This document shows positions 1 through 9,082 of a stretch of DNA of 64,000 nucleotides, piece after piece. Below the pieces are notes generated by a model. It was not told where the DNA came from. It was given only the letters and a program-made list of their open reading frames with translations, and made no database searches. The translations under genes were made by a program, and so were the position numbers. This DNA is from Terriglobia bacterium (lineage in GTDB: Bacteria; Acidobacteriota; Terriglobia; Versatilivoradales; Versatilivoraceae): positions 21,716-85,715 of the forward strand of contig JAKUNG010000002.1 in assembly GCA_022452285.1 (NCBI GenBank). Direction: 5' to 3'. Each line of letters starts with the position of its first letter. Position 1 is the stretch's first letter.

Positions 1-185
1 TGCAAGTTTTCTGCACTTGAATCGAATCCAGTAATTAAAGGCAGTGAGACCAAAAACCCAATTGCAGCAACAACATTTGAAAACCAACGAATAAGATTCG
101 TGTTATTTTTATTCACAAATAGCAGCAGCAATGCTCCTACCAGTGGCGTGTAAGCAACAATGGACAAAATATGGTTTTCAAACAT
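1..185 (-). CDS. nuoM: NADH-quinone oxidoreductase subunit M (partial, N-terminus)
   Basis: Only the first 61 codons lie in the window; the gene runs off the left edge. The translation starts MFENHILSIVAYTPLVGALL and continues as a hydrophobic helix, a short polar loop and a second helix, as in NuoM, an antiporter-like proton-pumping subunit of the complex I membrane arm. The ATG at 185 has an AGGAGT ribosome site on the minus strand at 193-198. It follows nuoL on the same strand after 112 bases, the usual L-then-M order. The fragment is short, so identity rests on this start plus the nuoL neighbour. Confidence 0.8.
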   Translation of the reverse strand, partial: MFENHILSIVAYTPLVGALLLLFVNKNNTNLIRWFSNVVAAIGFLVSLPLITGFDSSAENL

Positions 186-212
186 TAGAAAGACTCCTAA
201 TCTATTTTTCTA

Positions 213-234
213 TTAACAACCTTGTAGTTGTTAA
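213..234 (-). repeat. Perfect 8-bp inverted repeat between nuoL and nuoM
   Basis: TTAACAAC and GTTGTTAA face each other across a 6-base loop in the 112-base nuoL-nuoM gap. No T-run follows in the direction of transcription, so this looks like an intercistronic RNA hairpin (mRNA stability or processing) rather than a terminator. The role is inferred. Confidence 0.4.
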
Positions 235-297
235 CTGCGAAAACATTATTATCAAATGACACTATACAGCAGCCACTGAATCTTCAACTTATTAACA

Positions 298-2355
298 TTA
301 ATTAATAGCAAAATATCCGATAATAACCAGTATTCCTGCTATAGCTAAAGCCATATAGTTTTGGATCACACCTGTCTGAATCCGTCTTAATGGAAAGCTT
401 AAATAGTAAATCAAATCAGATCGTCGTACTGCAAAATCTACAAACCAATGATCAAAAAACCCAGACAATGAAGCTAAAGCCCTAGTTAACCAAGCTGATC
501 CATTTACTAAACCATCAACTATTCTTTGGTCAAAGCTTCCCAATTTTGTTCCTAAACCTTTCGTACGGTTAACAAATAGAAGATCATAAATTTCATCAAT
601 CCAATATTTATTTAACAATGTTGTATAGGTATGTTTGAACTGAATACTCAGTTTTTCAGGAAGTGTGGGATTAGTTATATAAAGGTGCCTAGCGAAAAGA
701 AGGCCCCCTGTGGCAATAGCAATTGATAAAATCATCAGGCCCCATTCCAAACTCTCTGACCCGTGAGATGCCTGCAAAGCAATTGAATTCTCAAAAACAG
801 GGGCAAGAAAATGTTCAAAATAGTTTTCTAAATGGAATAAATATTGACCAATAACATGGGGGATTCCAATCCAACCTGCACCAATTGCCCCTATGGCTAA
901 AATTACTAGAGGCATAGTCATTGTGGCGGGAGATTCATGAATATGACTCTCGATTTCTTTAGACGTTCGAGTTTTTCCATAAAATGTTAAAAACATCATT
1001 CGAAACATATAGAAAGCTGTAAGCCCCGCAGCTAAGATGCCCACGAACCAAAACAAAAAATGACCATACGGACTCGAGATAGCCTTCCACAAGATTTCGT
1101 CCTTACTGAAAAATCCAGCAAAAGGTGGAAATCCTGCAATTGCTATAGTTCCCGCCATCATAGTCCAGAATGTTATGGGTATCCTCCTTCTGAGGCCACC
1201 CATCTTTCGCATATCCTGTTCACCACTAACCGCATGGATCACACTACCAGCTCCTAAAAAGAGTAGGGCCTTAAAAAAAGCATGGGTCATTAAATGAAAA
1301 ACTGCAGCACCAAAGGCAGCAACACCGCAGGCCAAGAACATATAGCCTAGCTGGCTAACAGTGGAGTAAGCTAAAACTCTCTTAATATCATTTTGAACAA
1401 GACCAATAGAAGCTGCATAAATTGCTGTAAAAGCACCAACAAATGCAACCACAAACAAAGCCGTTGGTGAAAGGGCAAACAAGAGATTACTACGGGCAAC
1501 CATATAGACACCCGCTGTAACCATGGTAGCAGCATGAATTAAAGCACTGACCGGAGTTGGGCCCTCCATTGCATCGGGTAACCAAACATATAAAGGTACT
1601 TGCGCAGATTTTCCCGCAGCACCGACAAACAACAAGAGACAAATAACTGTAAAAACTAGATCGCCACTCTGAAATACCCCAGCCTTAACGTTGTTATCAA
1701 TAGAACCAAAAACCTCTGTAAAATCAAATGATCCAAAAGTAGTAAAGATTAAAAAGATTCCAAGGATAAACCCAAAATCGCCAATTCTGTTTACGACAAA
1801 AGCCTTCTTTCCTGCATCTGCGGCACTTTTCTTATGGAAGTAAAAACCAATTAATAAATAAGAGCATAGTCCGACACCTTCCCAACCTACAAACATCAAT
1901 ACAAAGTTGTTTGCCAAAACCAGCGTCAGCATGGAAAACATAAATAGATTTAAATAAGTAAAGAAACGATAATAACCCTCTTCATGCGCCATATAACCAA
2001 TTGAATAAAGATGAATTAAGAATCCAATTCCAGTTACGACTAAAATCATAACGGCTGAAAGTGGATCTAACTGGTAACCCCATTCAACATTGAAAGGTGC
2101 AATTTGTCCGGAGGTCAGTTCACCATTTCCAGCAAGGATCCATGTAAAAAGATTAGTTTCAAAGACTCGATTGTCAGGGGAAAGATTGATCAGTTGGAAA
2201 AATGCTCCTAGAGAAATCAGGAAGGCAACACCTACAACACCGCATGCAATAAGGTTAATTATCCAGCGTGGAAACATCCTTCCACAAAGCCCATTGATAA
2301 GCGCTCCCATAGCAGGAAGGAAGGGTATCAACCAAATTAATTCAAAAAAATTCAT
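298..2355 (-). CDS. nuoL: NADH-quinone oxidoreductase subunit L
   Basis: 685 residues, normal for NuoL, the distal antiporter-like subunit of complex I that pumps protons while NADH is oxidised by quinone. The protein is a chain of hydrophobic helices with the typical core around residues 130-360, including GWEGVGLCSYLLIGFY, LPDAMEGPTPVSALIHAA and the lysine- and histidine-bearing helices of the pump. The C-terminal part has the long amphipathic lateral helix and final anchor expected of subunit L. nuoM follows on the same strand. No nuoK or other nuo gene lies upstream: the next gene is a ROK kinase, so nuoL-nuoM seems separate from the rest of complex I. The start has no strong ribosome site. 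Confidence 0.95.
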   Translation of the reverse strand: MNFFELIWLIPFLPAMGALINGLCGRMFPRWIINLIACGVVGVAFLISLGAFFQLINLSPDNRVFETNLFTWILAGNGELTSGQIAPFNVEWGYQLDPLSAVMILVVTGIGFLIHLYSIGYMAHEEGYYRFFTYLNLFMFSMLTLVLANNFVLMFVGWEGVGLCSYLLIGFYFHKKSAADAGKKAFVVNRIGDFGFILGIFLIFTTFGSFDFTEVFGSIDNNVKAGVFQSGDLVFTVICLLLFVGAAGKSAQVPLYVWLPDAMEGPTPVSALIHAATMVTAGVYMVARSNLLFALSPTALFVVAFVGAFTAIYAASIGLVQNDIKRVLAYSTVSQLGYMFLACGVAAFGAAVFHLMTHAFFKALLFLGAGSVIHAVSGEQDMRKMGGLRRRIPITFWTMMAGTIAIAGFPPFAGFFSKDEILWKAISSPYGHFLFWFVGILAAGLTAFYMFRMMFLTFYGKTRTSKEIESHIHESPATMTMPLVILAIGAIGAGWIGIPHVIGQYLFHLENYFEHFLAPVFENSIALQASHGSESLEWGLMILSIAIATGGLLFARHLYITNPTLPEKLSIQFKHTYTTLLNKYWIDEIYDLLFVNRTKGLGTKLGSFDQRIVDGLVNGSAWLTRALASLSGFFDHWFVDFAVRRSDLIYYLSFPLRRIQTGVIQNYMALAIAGILVIIGYFAIN

Positions 2356-2644
2356 AAACTAGCTTTCGCAAGAAACCAGCGTATTGGCCTATCAAATAAC
2401 TTAAAACCAGAGTTGCAGTTAGGATTAAAAATAATCCTAATGATTCATCTAGAGGAGCTACTTTCGTCAGTTGACAGCAAACTTCAAAGAATTCACCGTG
2501 GTGTTTTTAGCATAGGTTCTTTTTCGAAGTCAATCAACCATTCGCAAAAAAGCTTCAGATCCATTCTATTTGCCAATGGAACATTACTGGAATGTTGCGA
2601 TACAATCAACTCATTAAATCGGACTTTATGAATCAACAAAAGAT

Positions 2645-3598
2645 TTAAAGAAATGAAAGACGGGCTGCTCCATAAATTCCTGCATTACTCCCCAGTTGAG
2701 ATTTATATATATTCCGAGGGTCTGCCCTTTGCACAAATGATCTAGTCTCGACCTCAAGAAACATAGAATCTTCAAAAACATCCCAGCTAGGAATTGCTCC
2801 ACCACCCAAAACAAATGTATCAATATCAAAAATATGAATTAATCCAGCGATTGCAATTCCCAGTGAAGTTCCCATCCTACTGAATAATTCAACTGAACTA
2901 GAGTCTCCTAATTTAGCCAATCGATAAATATCCTTAGCCTCTACTTCTTTACTGGAGACGAAAAGCTCTTTCATTTTAAGGCTTGCTTGTTTAGTTTTGA
3001 TCAGATGTCTTGCGCCTCTAACTATAGCGGTAGCTGATGCATAAGCCTCCAAACATCCGTAATTTCCACAATTACAAAGGTTGCCTTCTGGATAAACCGT
3101 AATATGACCTAATTCAGCTGCCATTCCTGAGATACCATGCCAAATTTGTCCATCTAAAATTAAACCCCCACCAATTCCTGTCCCTAATGTCATAAATGCC
3201 AGATGTTGAGAGTTTCGACCAGCCCCCATCCATTTTTCTCCTAAGGCTGCAACATTCCCGTCATTCTCTAACTTAAAAGTTCTTCCAATTCCTTCTTCAA
3301 TTCTTGAGCGGACTGGAAAACCCTCCCAACCAGGAAGGTTGGGAGCAGTAATTACCCTACCCTCTTCCAACTTCATTATTCCAGCAATTCCGGCTCCTAT
3401 ACCAGACAACTTATAAGTTTGTCCCCAGCGTTCATTAAGCTTCGATATATTTGCACAAATTTTCTTTATAACTTCACTAGGACCATCTTGGGTCTCAGCA
3501 TTAATTTCAATTTTTTCCAGAAGGGTACCTTTCTCGTCAATTGCACCGAGCTTAAGATTTGTACCTCCTAGGTCAACACCTATGGCGAATTTTGTCAT
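2645..3598 (-). CDS. ROK-family sugar kinase (glucokinase-like)
   Basis: 317-residue cytoplasmic ROK kinase, phosphorylating glucose or a related sugar with ATP. Visible features are the N-terminal phosphate-binding loop DLGGTNLKLG (residues 9-18), ENDGN at 111-115 whose Asp113 is the expected catalytic base, the second phosphate loop TLGTGIGGGL (137-146), and the ROK zinc site with His165 and CNCGNYGC at 175-182. A GGAG site sits 8 bases before the ATG. The next gene upstream on the same strand is an RbsA-type ATPase, then a sugar isomerase-like protein, which suggests a sugar-use group. No DNA-binding domain is present, so this is a kinase rather than a ROK repressor. Sugar specificity cannot be read from sequence. 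Confidence 0.88.
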   Translation of the reverse strand: MTKFAIGVDLGGTNLKLGAIDEKGTLLEKIEINAETQDGPSEVIKKICANISKLNERWGQTYKLSGIGAGIAGIMKLEEGRVITAPNLPGWEGFPVRSRIEEGIGRTFKLENDGNVAALGEKWMGAGRNSQHLAFMTLGTGIGGGLILDGQIWHGISGMAAELGHITVYPEGNLCNCGNYGCLEAYASATAIVRGARHLIKTKQASLKMKELFVSSKEVEAKDIYRLAKLGDSSSVELFSRMGTSLGIAIAGLIHIFDIDTFVLGGGAIPSWDVFEDSMFLEVETRSFVQRADPRNIYKSQLGSNAGIYGAARLSFL

Positions 3599-3664
3599 TA
3601 ATTAAACTCCAAAAACAAAAGTCATCATTTCTTCCGACCCTCAACCAACATCATCCAAATCTAT

Positions 3665-5167
3665 TCAACTCTCTTTTTTAAAACCCATAGCTAGTTCCAA
3701 TATCTTTTCTTGAGAAGCGTCATGATGCTTAAGTTCACCTTTAATCCGTCCGGCATTCATTACCAAAACTCGATTGCTCATTCGCAAAACCTCAGAAAGA
3801 TCAGAAGAAATCATAAGAATAGTTATACCCTGCCTAACTAAACTTTCCATTAACTGGTAAATTTCTACCTTGGCTCCAACATCTATACCACGTGTTGGTT
3901 CATCAAAAATTAAGATTCGACTTTTAGTGAATAACCACTTTGACAAAACTACTTTCTGTTGCGTACCGCCACTTAGATTAGCTACCCTCTCCTCAGTCGA
4001 AGGAGCCTTTATGGAGAGGGACTCTAGAAATTTCTCTGTCTTTTCCTTTTCAAGTTTATTATTAATTATGCCTAATTTTGAAAGACTAACTAACTTTGAA
4101 AGGGTAGTATTTTCCCTAATGTTCATTCCGAGAATGAGTCCTTTAGATTTTCGATCCTCTGTTAAAAATCCTATTCCACGATTAATGGCATCTTTAGGAC
4201 TTTTAAAATTGATTGGGTTTCCATCTAGAAAGATCTGACCTTCATCAGGAATGGAAGACCCAAAAATAAGTTCTGCAAGTTCTGTTCTTCCTGAACCAAC
4301 GAGGCCAGCAAGACTAACGATCTCACCCTCATATAGGGAAAGATTAATCTTAAACAACTTATCCTTTTTCCCTATGTCTACTAATCGAAGAACCTCTTCT
4401 CCTCTGTCAACATCAATCAATTGATCCCTAGTGGCAACTGTTCGTCCAACCATACAGCGAATAATTTCATCCTGACTTAGCTGTGAAGTTTTTTTAGTAA
4501 TAATATTTTTACCATCCCGTAGAACGGTTGTCCTATCACAGACTTTAAAAACTTCTTCAAGACGATGTGATATATAAACTATACCGACACCTCTTTCTTT
4601 TAACCTTCTAATAAGTTTAAATAACTCTGTTAACTCTACTTCAGATAAAATTGCCGACGGTTCATCCATGATTATAATTCTTGATTGCCTGGAAAGGGCC
4701 TTGGCGATTTCTACCATTTGCTGTTGGGCTAAACCTATTTCTTTAATTAATAGACGTGAATTAAAATTTTGTCCAAGACGAGCAAGCAGTTTTTCACTCT
4801 GCTTTTGCATCAAGTTTTGATCTAAAAAGCTAAATGGCCTTCTGGTCAACTCATGTCCCAAAAAAATATTTTCAGCAATCGTCATTTCAGGAACCAGATT
4901 TAACTCCTGATAAATCATACTGATCCCTAAATTGTTAGACTTAATTGGTGAATCAATTTTCTGATTTGTTCCTTCTATTTTTATAGATCCTGAATCTGGT
5001 TGATAGGCTCCGGACAGGATCTTCATTAATGTTGACTTCCCTGCACCATTTTCACCAACTAAGGCGTGACATTCGCCGGCTTCCACTGAGATATTTACAT
5101 TATCCAAAGCGAGAACACCAGGAAACCCTTTTGTAATATTTTTCATTTCAAGTAAAGGTATCTTCAT
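3665..5167 (-). CDS. Sugar ABC transporter ATP-binding protein, RbsA/XylG/MglA type
   Basis: 500 residues with two fused ATPase halves, typical of CUT2-family monosaccharide importers. The first half has Walker A GENGAGKST (38-46) and the QQQMVEIAKALS signature region; the second has a degenerate Walker A (GLVGSGRTE) and a good LSGGTQQKV signature, the normal asymmetry of the family. It would energise uptake of ribose, xylose, galactose or similar. No RbsC-type permease or periplasmic binding protein is adjacent: downstream is the ROK kinase and upstream a TIM-barrel sugar isomerase. The partners must be encoded elsewhere or lost. The start lacks a clear ribosome site. Confidence 0.9.
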   Translation of the reverse strand: MKIPLLEMKNITKGFPGVLALDNVNISVEAGECHALVGENGAGKSTLMKILSGAYQPDSGSIKIEGTNQKIDSPIKSNNLGISMIYQELNLVPEMTIAENIFLGHELTRRPFSFLDQNLMQKQSEKLLARLGQNFNSRLLIKEIGLAQQQMVEIAKALSRQSRIIIMDEPSAILSEVELTELFKLIRRLKERGVGIVYISHRLEEVFKVCDRTTVLRDGKNIITKKTSQLSQDEIIRCMVGRTVATRDQLIDVDRGEEVLRLVDIGKKDKLFKINLSLYEGEIVSLAGLVGSGRTELAELIFGSSIPDEGQIFLDGNPINFKSPKDAINRGIGFLTEDRKSKGLILGMNIRENTTLSKLVSLSKLGIINNKLEKEKTEKFLESLSIKAPSTEERVANLSGGTQQKVVLSKWLFTKSRILIFDEPTRGIDVGAKVEIYQLMESLVRQGITILMISSDLSEVLRMSNRVLVMNAGRIKGELKHHDASQEKILELAMGFKKES

Positions 5168-5334
5168 TACAAAAAGGCCAAAGGAAATATACTTTAATTA
5201 AATGGATTTTTGTTATAGGTAAATATCCAGCCTAAACATATCTTGATATAGAAAAGATTAAAGGAATTATACTTGCATGAGATTCTTCTTTATTTTTAAT
5301 AGAGGAAATAATAGCCCAATCAGAGAACCTCCTA

Positions 5335-6252
5335 TTATACTAATTCCCATGCCTCACGAAGAGTCCGTTTAGCATTAGCTATTACTATTTCACTCGCTTC
5401 TCCTTCAACAGGTTTAACTTCAAAACTTAGAATCCGTGGGTTATTTTCTTTTAAATAACCAATCTGAATCAACATTCTTATATAGTTAACTACTTCTTCG
5501 ACATCATTTTCTCCACCTTCAATTCCAAACCGGGGGTGTTGATCTCCATATGCAGAATGACTTCTATCCTTAACGACGCAATTCCCCATATGTGCATGGA
5601 CGATATGTTCTTTCGCTATACTCAAGGCACCCTCAATACTCTCACGCTGAAGGGGAAGATGACTCAAATCAAGCATTAGACCAAAATTGTCATGACTTTC
5701 ACGCATCCGTTTGGAAAATTCTACTGCCTCAGAGTTGGGTCCAATTAAGGCCTTCTTATCAATATCAAAATCAAAAGTTTCCAATACCACATTTAAGTTT
5801 TTATCCTGATCTGCAGCATGTGTACAAATTTTACTAAATGAATCAAATAAAAGGTCAGTTGCCTCAACAATTTTGGTCTCCCCTGGGTGAGAGCCGCTGA
5901 GAAAAGCGATACCAACTGCACCAATTTCAACTGCTTCATCAACGCAAGCAAGGCATCGTTCGACAGCATTACTTCGTTCCTGATCATTAAAACTATTTAG
6001 ATTAAGCTTATTTGCTAGCTGTACAGGTTGACTTCCATAGGCAACAGTAACTTTACTAGCAACAAACATTTCTCTTACTTTTTGACGAATCTTGGAATCA
6101 TTAATAGTTGTAATTTCTACCACATCAAAAAATTCATCGGTCAAGATTGATTCAAGAGTTTCTACAATAGGACCATCCCCCTTCTGAACTTCCGGAAAGG
6201 CCATAAAATGGACTAGTCCTACTTTCATATACTTTTTCCAAGAATGATTCAT
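5335..6252 (-). CDS. Sugar phosphate isomerase/epimerase-like TIM-barrel protein
   Basis: 305 residues resembling the xylose-isomerase-like TIM-barrel family (AP endonuclease 2 superfamily). Recognisable pieces are VLETFDFDID (strand with the metal-binding Glu), LMLDLSHLPLQ (Asp and His ligands), VHAHMGNC and a final LSFEVKPVEG strand carrying Glu. These fit a divalent-metal site for interconverting or cleaving a sugar or polyol. The first ATG (6252) is preferred because AAAGGAGA lies 8 bases upstream; a second ATG eight codons in has no such site. It heads the minus-strand group with the RbsA-type ATPase and ROK kinase. The substrate is unknown. Confidence 0.75.
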   Translation of the reverse strand: MNHSWKKYMKVGLVHFMAFPEVQKGDGPIVETLESILTDEFFDVVEITTINDSKIRQKVREMFVASKVTVAYGSQPVQLANKLNLNSFNDQERSNAVERCLACVDEAVEIGAVGIAFLSGSHPGETKIVEATDLLFDSFSKICTHAADQDKNLNVVLETFDFDIDKKALIGPNSEAVEFSKRMRESHDNFGLMLDLSHLPLQRESIEGALSIAKEHIVHAHMGNCVVKDRSHSAYGDQHPRFGIEGGENDVEEVVNYIRMLIQIGYLKENNPRILSFEVKPVEGEASEIVIANAKRTLREAWELV

Positions 6253-6726
6253 TAATTGGTTCTCCTTTAAATAAGACTAAATGATAATAAAGAATTAATA
6301 AATGAATGATAGCTCTAGGCCGCAAAATCAGTCAAAGACTAAAAGATTAAATAGTACATAACTCTATGATATTTTCGGCTATTTCACGAAAACTCTATCA
6401 AATCGACAACGATTCAATTTAAGAACTATTTTTATCAATTAAACTTTTGAAGTTTAATTGATCTCTTACTTTTCCTCTTTAGTTAATACACTCGAAAGAA
6501 TATTTTTCAGGACAATTCTCTTCTTTTAATCTACTAATCCTATTTAGGGTGCAATTATTGAATTGGTTAGAATACCTAGTAATTACATTTTATTTTATTC
6601 ATCCAAAAAAAACTAAAATATGTCGTAGAATAAAACGAGTGCGTTGTTCTTTATATCATTTATGAACAAGGAACTAGAATTTTCAAAAAGATAAATAACC
6701 TGATTCTTCCAAATGAAAAGCCCTTC
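6253..6726. other. 474-base divergent intergenic region
   Basis: Very AT-rich non-coding spacer between the minus-strand sugar isomerase and the plus-strand RND exporter. It should carry both promoters. The notable element is a 29-base near-perfect palindrome at 6434-6462. A possible sigma-70-like pair, TTGAAT at 6558-6563 and TAATTA at 6580-6585 with a 16-base spacer, faces the exporter but is weak. I see no RNA gene or small coding region. Confidence 0.6.
6434..6462. repeat. 13-bp perfect palindrome with 3-base loop
   Basis: Arms ATCAATTAAACTT (6434-6446) and AAGTTTAATTGAT (6450-6462) are exact reverse complements around TTG. It lies between divergent genes, where a terminator is not needed, so an operator for a dimeric regulator is plausible. 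The flanks are T-rich on both sides, so a weak bidirectional terminator cannot be excluded. Confidence 0.5.
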
Positions 6727-9072
6727 ATGCAAAAATACTGGGTTTGGCTCCTAAGTCATTCACATAAGTTAGTTATCTTACTAGGATTAGTTACTGCTTT
6801 ACTATTACCTACTCTTTTCAACTTGGATATCGACAGCTCTCCTTCTGCACTGATTCTTTCTAAATCGCCAGAAAATATTTTCCATGAAGAGACCTCCAAA
6901 ATTTTTGGTAATGATGAAGTTCTTTTTATAGGATTCACGCCTAAAACAACCGTCCTTGAGAATAAGCTACTTATTCAAATTCAGCAGGTAACAAAACAGA
7001 TTGAACAGATTTCTGGAGTAGATAGAGTAATAAGTTTAACTAACGCTCTTGATATAAGTGGAAAAAATAACGATGTTACAATTTCATCTCTCGTTCCTAA
7101 AGAGTTAGGAACTCTGAATTTAGAAGACCTAAAAACCAGGTTAGAAAATAATCCTTTTTACAAAGGCCAATTAATATCATCAGATTGGCAAACAACCGGC
7201 CTTTTAGTTTTTTTTGAAAACCAGGCAGCTAATTCAAACCAGAAAATCGTAAGGCAAGCCATTCCACTTATTCAGAGGGCTTTACGAACTCTAAACAACC
7301 ATGGAGAGGTATTTATCGGTGGCGTACCTGCTATGGAATTTGAGGGAATGGAGAGTATGGTTCGTGATCTCTGGGTTTTCACACCAGTTACAGCTGGATT
7401 CGTATTTATTATCCTTATCGTTCACTTTAAGTCACTTAGAGGCATTGTTTTACCTATATTATCTATAAGTATTACATTAGTATGGACACTTTCTGCAATG
7501 AGCATCACCAACCACCCATTAAAACCCACTACTCTAGTCCTTCCTTCGCTACTGATTGCTAATGGTAGTTCATACGTAATCCACTTGCTCAATCATTATT
7601 ATAGGGCTCTTAATATTATATATACCGAGATAAAAACCTCCGGTATCAATGAAATGAACTCTGATTTACATACTGAAGCTTTACTCCGTTGCGTTAGAAA
7701 TGCACAAAAACCAATTATCGTTTCAGCCATTACGACCATGGCTGGCTTTACAGCTCTTGTATTTACTGAAATATCTGCAATTCGGGATCTAGGACTATTT
7801 GCAGTTCTAGGGGTATTTCTTAGTTATTTGTTCTGTGTCCACTTAATTCCTATGATCCTTTTTATTCTCCCAGTGCCAAAACTAGGTGCTATTCGGCAGT
7901 CTAATTCCTCACAAAAAGCCTTTCTCAACTCCTTCACAAACTTCGTAACATCAAACAAAAAATTGATCTACTTAGTGTCCACTGCAGTGGCAATTATTGC
8001 AATAACTGGGGCCTTTCGAGTTAAGGTCCAGACTAACTATCTGGATCACTTCCGTAGCTCATCTCAAGTAGCTAGGGCAACCCAGCTATTTCAGGAACGT
8101 CTATCTGGATTATCAAGCTTTTCAATTATTATTCAAAAGCCTGATGAAACAATGATGACCTCAAGCTCCATGCTATCTGGTTTAAATTCAGCTCAAGAAC
8201 TAATTTCTAAACTCCCTGGTGTTGATCAAATTCTTTCTATTACAGATAGTCTAAAATTGTTAAATCAAGCCTTCCATGAAGACAATCAAAACTTCTTTAA
8301 ACTTCCTGCAGATCAGGAAATTTTGAACGAGATGCTTGAAATTCTAGAATCGGACCCTAGAGAGATATGTCGTGGTTTTTTATCAGAGGATCACACCATA
8401 GCTCGACTTTTAATTCGTTCTCCATATTTCGAATCAACTAAATTAAAACTTCTGATAAAACAAATTAAGGAAACAGTCGCAAAAGTACTACCTTCCCCAT
8501 ATGACCTCGAGGTAACGGGCACTTTAGTCCTAATGAATTTAACTTCTGACCAATTATCAGTCGAACAAATGAATAGTCTTTCATTATCAGTTTGTATCAT
8601 TAGCATGATTCTAATTTATGTATGTCGATCTTGGAGATTGGGTTTGATGTGTATGGTTACTGCAGGACTGCCAATATTAATTTTTTTCGGTTTCATTGGT
8701 TGGACAGGAATATCTTTAAATGTTAACACTAGTATGATTGCAGCGATTGCAATAGGAATTACCGTAGATAACTGTATTCAGTATATGGTAAGTTTCAAAC
8801 ATTATTATAAAGAGGGTTGTACTCCTGAAATTGCAATACGAAAAAGCATTCTCAGAATAGGAAAACCTATGATTTCTACAGCTAGTGTAGTAGCAATTGG
8901 CTTTCTTGTTTTTGGATTGTCACAGTTTGGACCTGTTTCTCAATTTGGTCTGCTTTCCGCCCTAATCATGGGATGTAATCTAATTACCAGTTTGATGCTT
9001 TTACCCTCATTGATCCTAATTTTAAAGAGAAATTCTTCTCTCACTGAAAAGCCTAATCAGATTGTTTTATAG
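6727..9072 (+). CDS. RND-superfamily exporter (MMPL/HpnN-like)
   Basis: 781-residue inner-membrane protein with the two-fold RND layout: one helix near residue 20, a periplasmic domain (about 35-215), five helices (about 220-380), a helix near 420, a second periplasmic domain (about 440-620) and five more helices. Sequences such as GGVPAMEFEGM, AITTMAGFTALVFTE and IAIGITVDNCIQYMVSFKHYY are typical of the MMPL/sterol-sensing-like exporters that move lipids or hydrophobic compounds, rather than the drug pumps of about 1030 residues. The next gene begins 10 bases past its stop and encodes a LolA-like periplasmic protein, a common partnership for lipid trafficking to the outer membrane. The cargo is unknown. 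Confidence 0.85.
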   Translation: MQKYWVWLLSHSHKLVILLGLVTALLLPTLFNLDIDSSPSALILSKSPENIFHEETSKIFGNDEVLFIGFTPKTTVLENKLLIQIQQVTKQIEQISGVDRVISLTNALDISGKNNDVTISSLVPKELGTLNLEDLKTRLENNPFYKGQLISSDWQTTGLLVFFENQAANSNQKIVRQAIPLIQRALRTLNNHGEVFIGGVPAMEFEGMESMVRDLWVFTPVTAGFVFIILIVHFKSLRGIVLPILSISITLVWTLSAMSITNHPLKPTTLVLPSLLIANGSSYVIHLLNHYYRALNIIYTEIKTSGINEMNSDLHTEALLRCVRNAQKPIIVSAITTMAGFTALVFTEISAIRDLGLFAVLGVFLSYLFCVHLIPMILFILPVPKLGAIRQSNSSQKAFLNSFTNFVTSNKKLIYLVSTAVAIIAITGAFRVKVQTNYLDHFRSSSQVARATQLFQERLSGLSSFSIIIQKPDETMMTSSSMLSGLNSAQELISKLPGVDQILSITDSLKLLNQAFHEDNQNFFKLPADQEILNEMLEILESDPREICRGFLSEDHTIARLLIRSPYFESTKLKLLIKQIKETVAKVLPSPYDLEVTGTLVLMNLTSDQLSVEQMNSLSLSVCIISMILIYVCRSWRLGLMCMVTAGLPILIFFGFIGWTGISLNVNTSMIAAIAIGITVDNCIQYMVSFKHYYKEGCTPEIAIRKSILRIGKPMISTASVVAIGFLVFGLSQFGPVSQFGLLSALIMGCNLITSLMLLPSLILILKRNSSLTEKPNQIVL

Positions 9073-9082
9073 GAAACCACTC

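Noticed and set aside
2413-2631. 72-codon plus-strand frame between the nuoL and ROK genes
   Set aside because: No ribosome site, no recognisable family, composition like random AT-rich DNA. It is also not nuoK.
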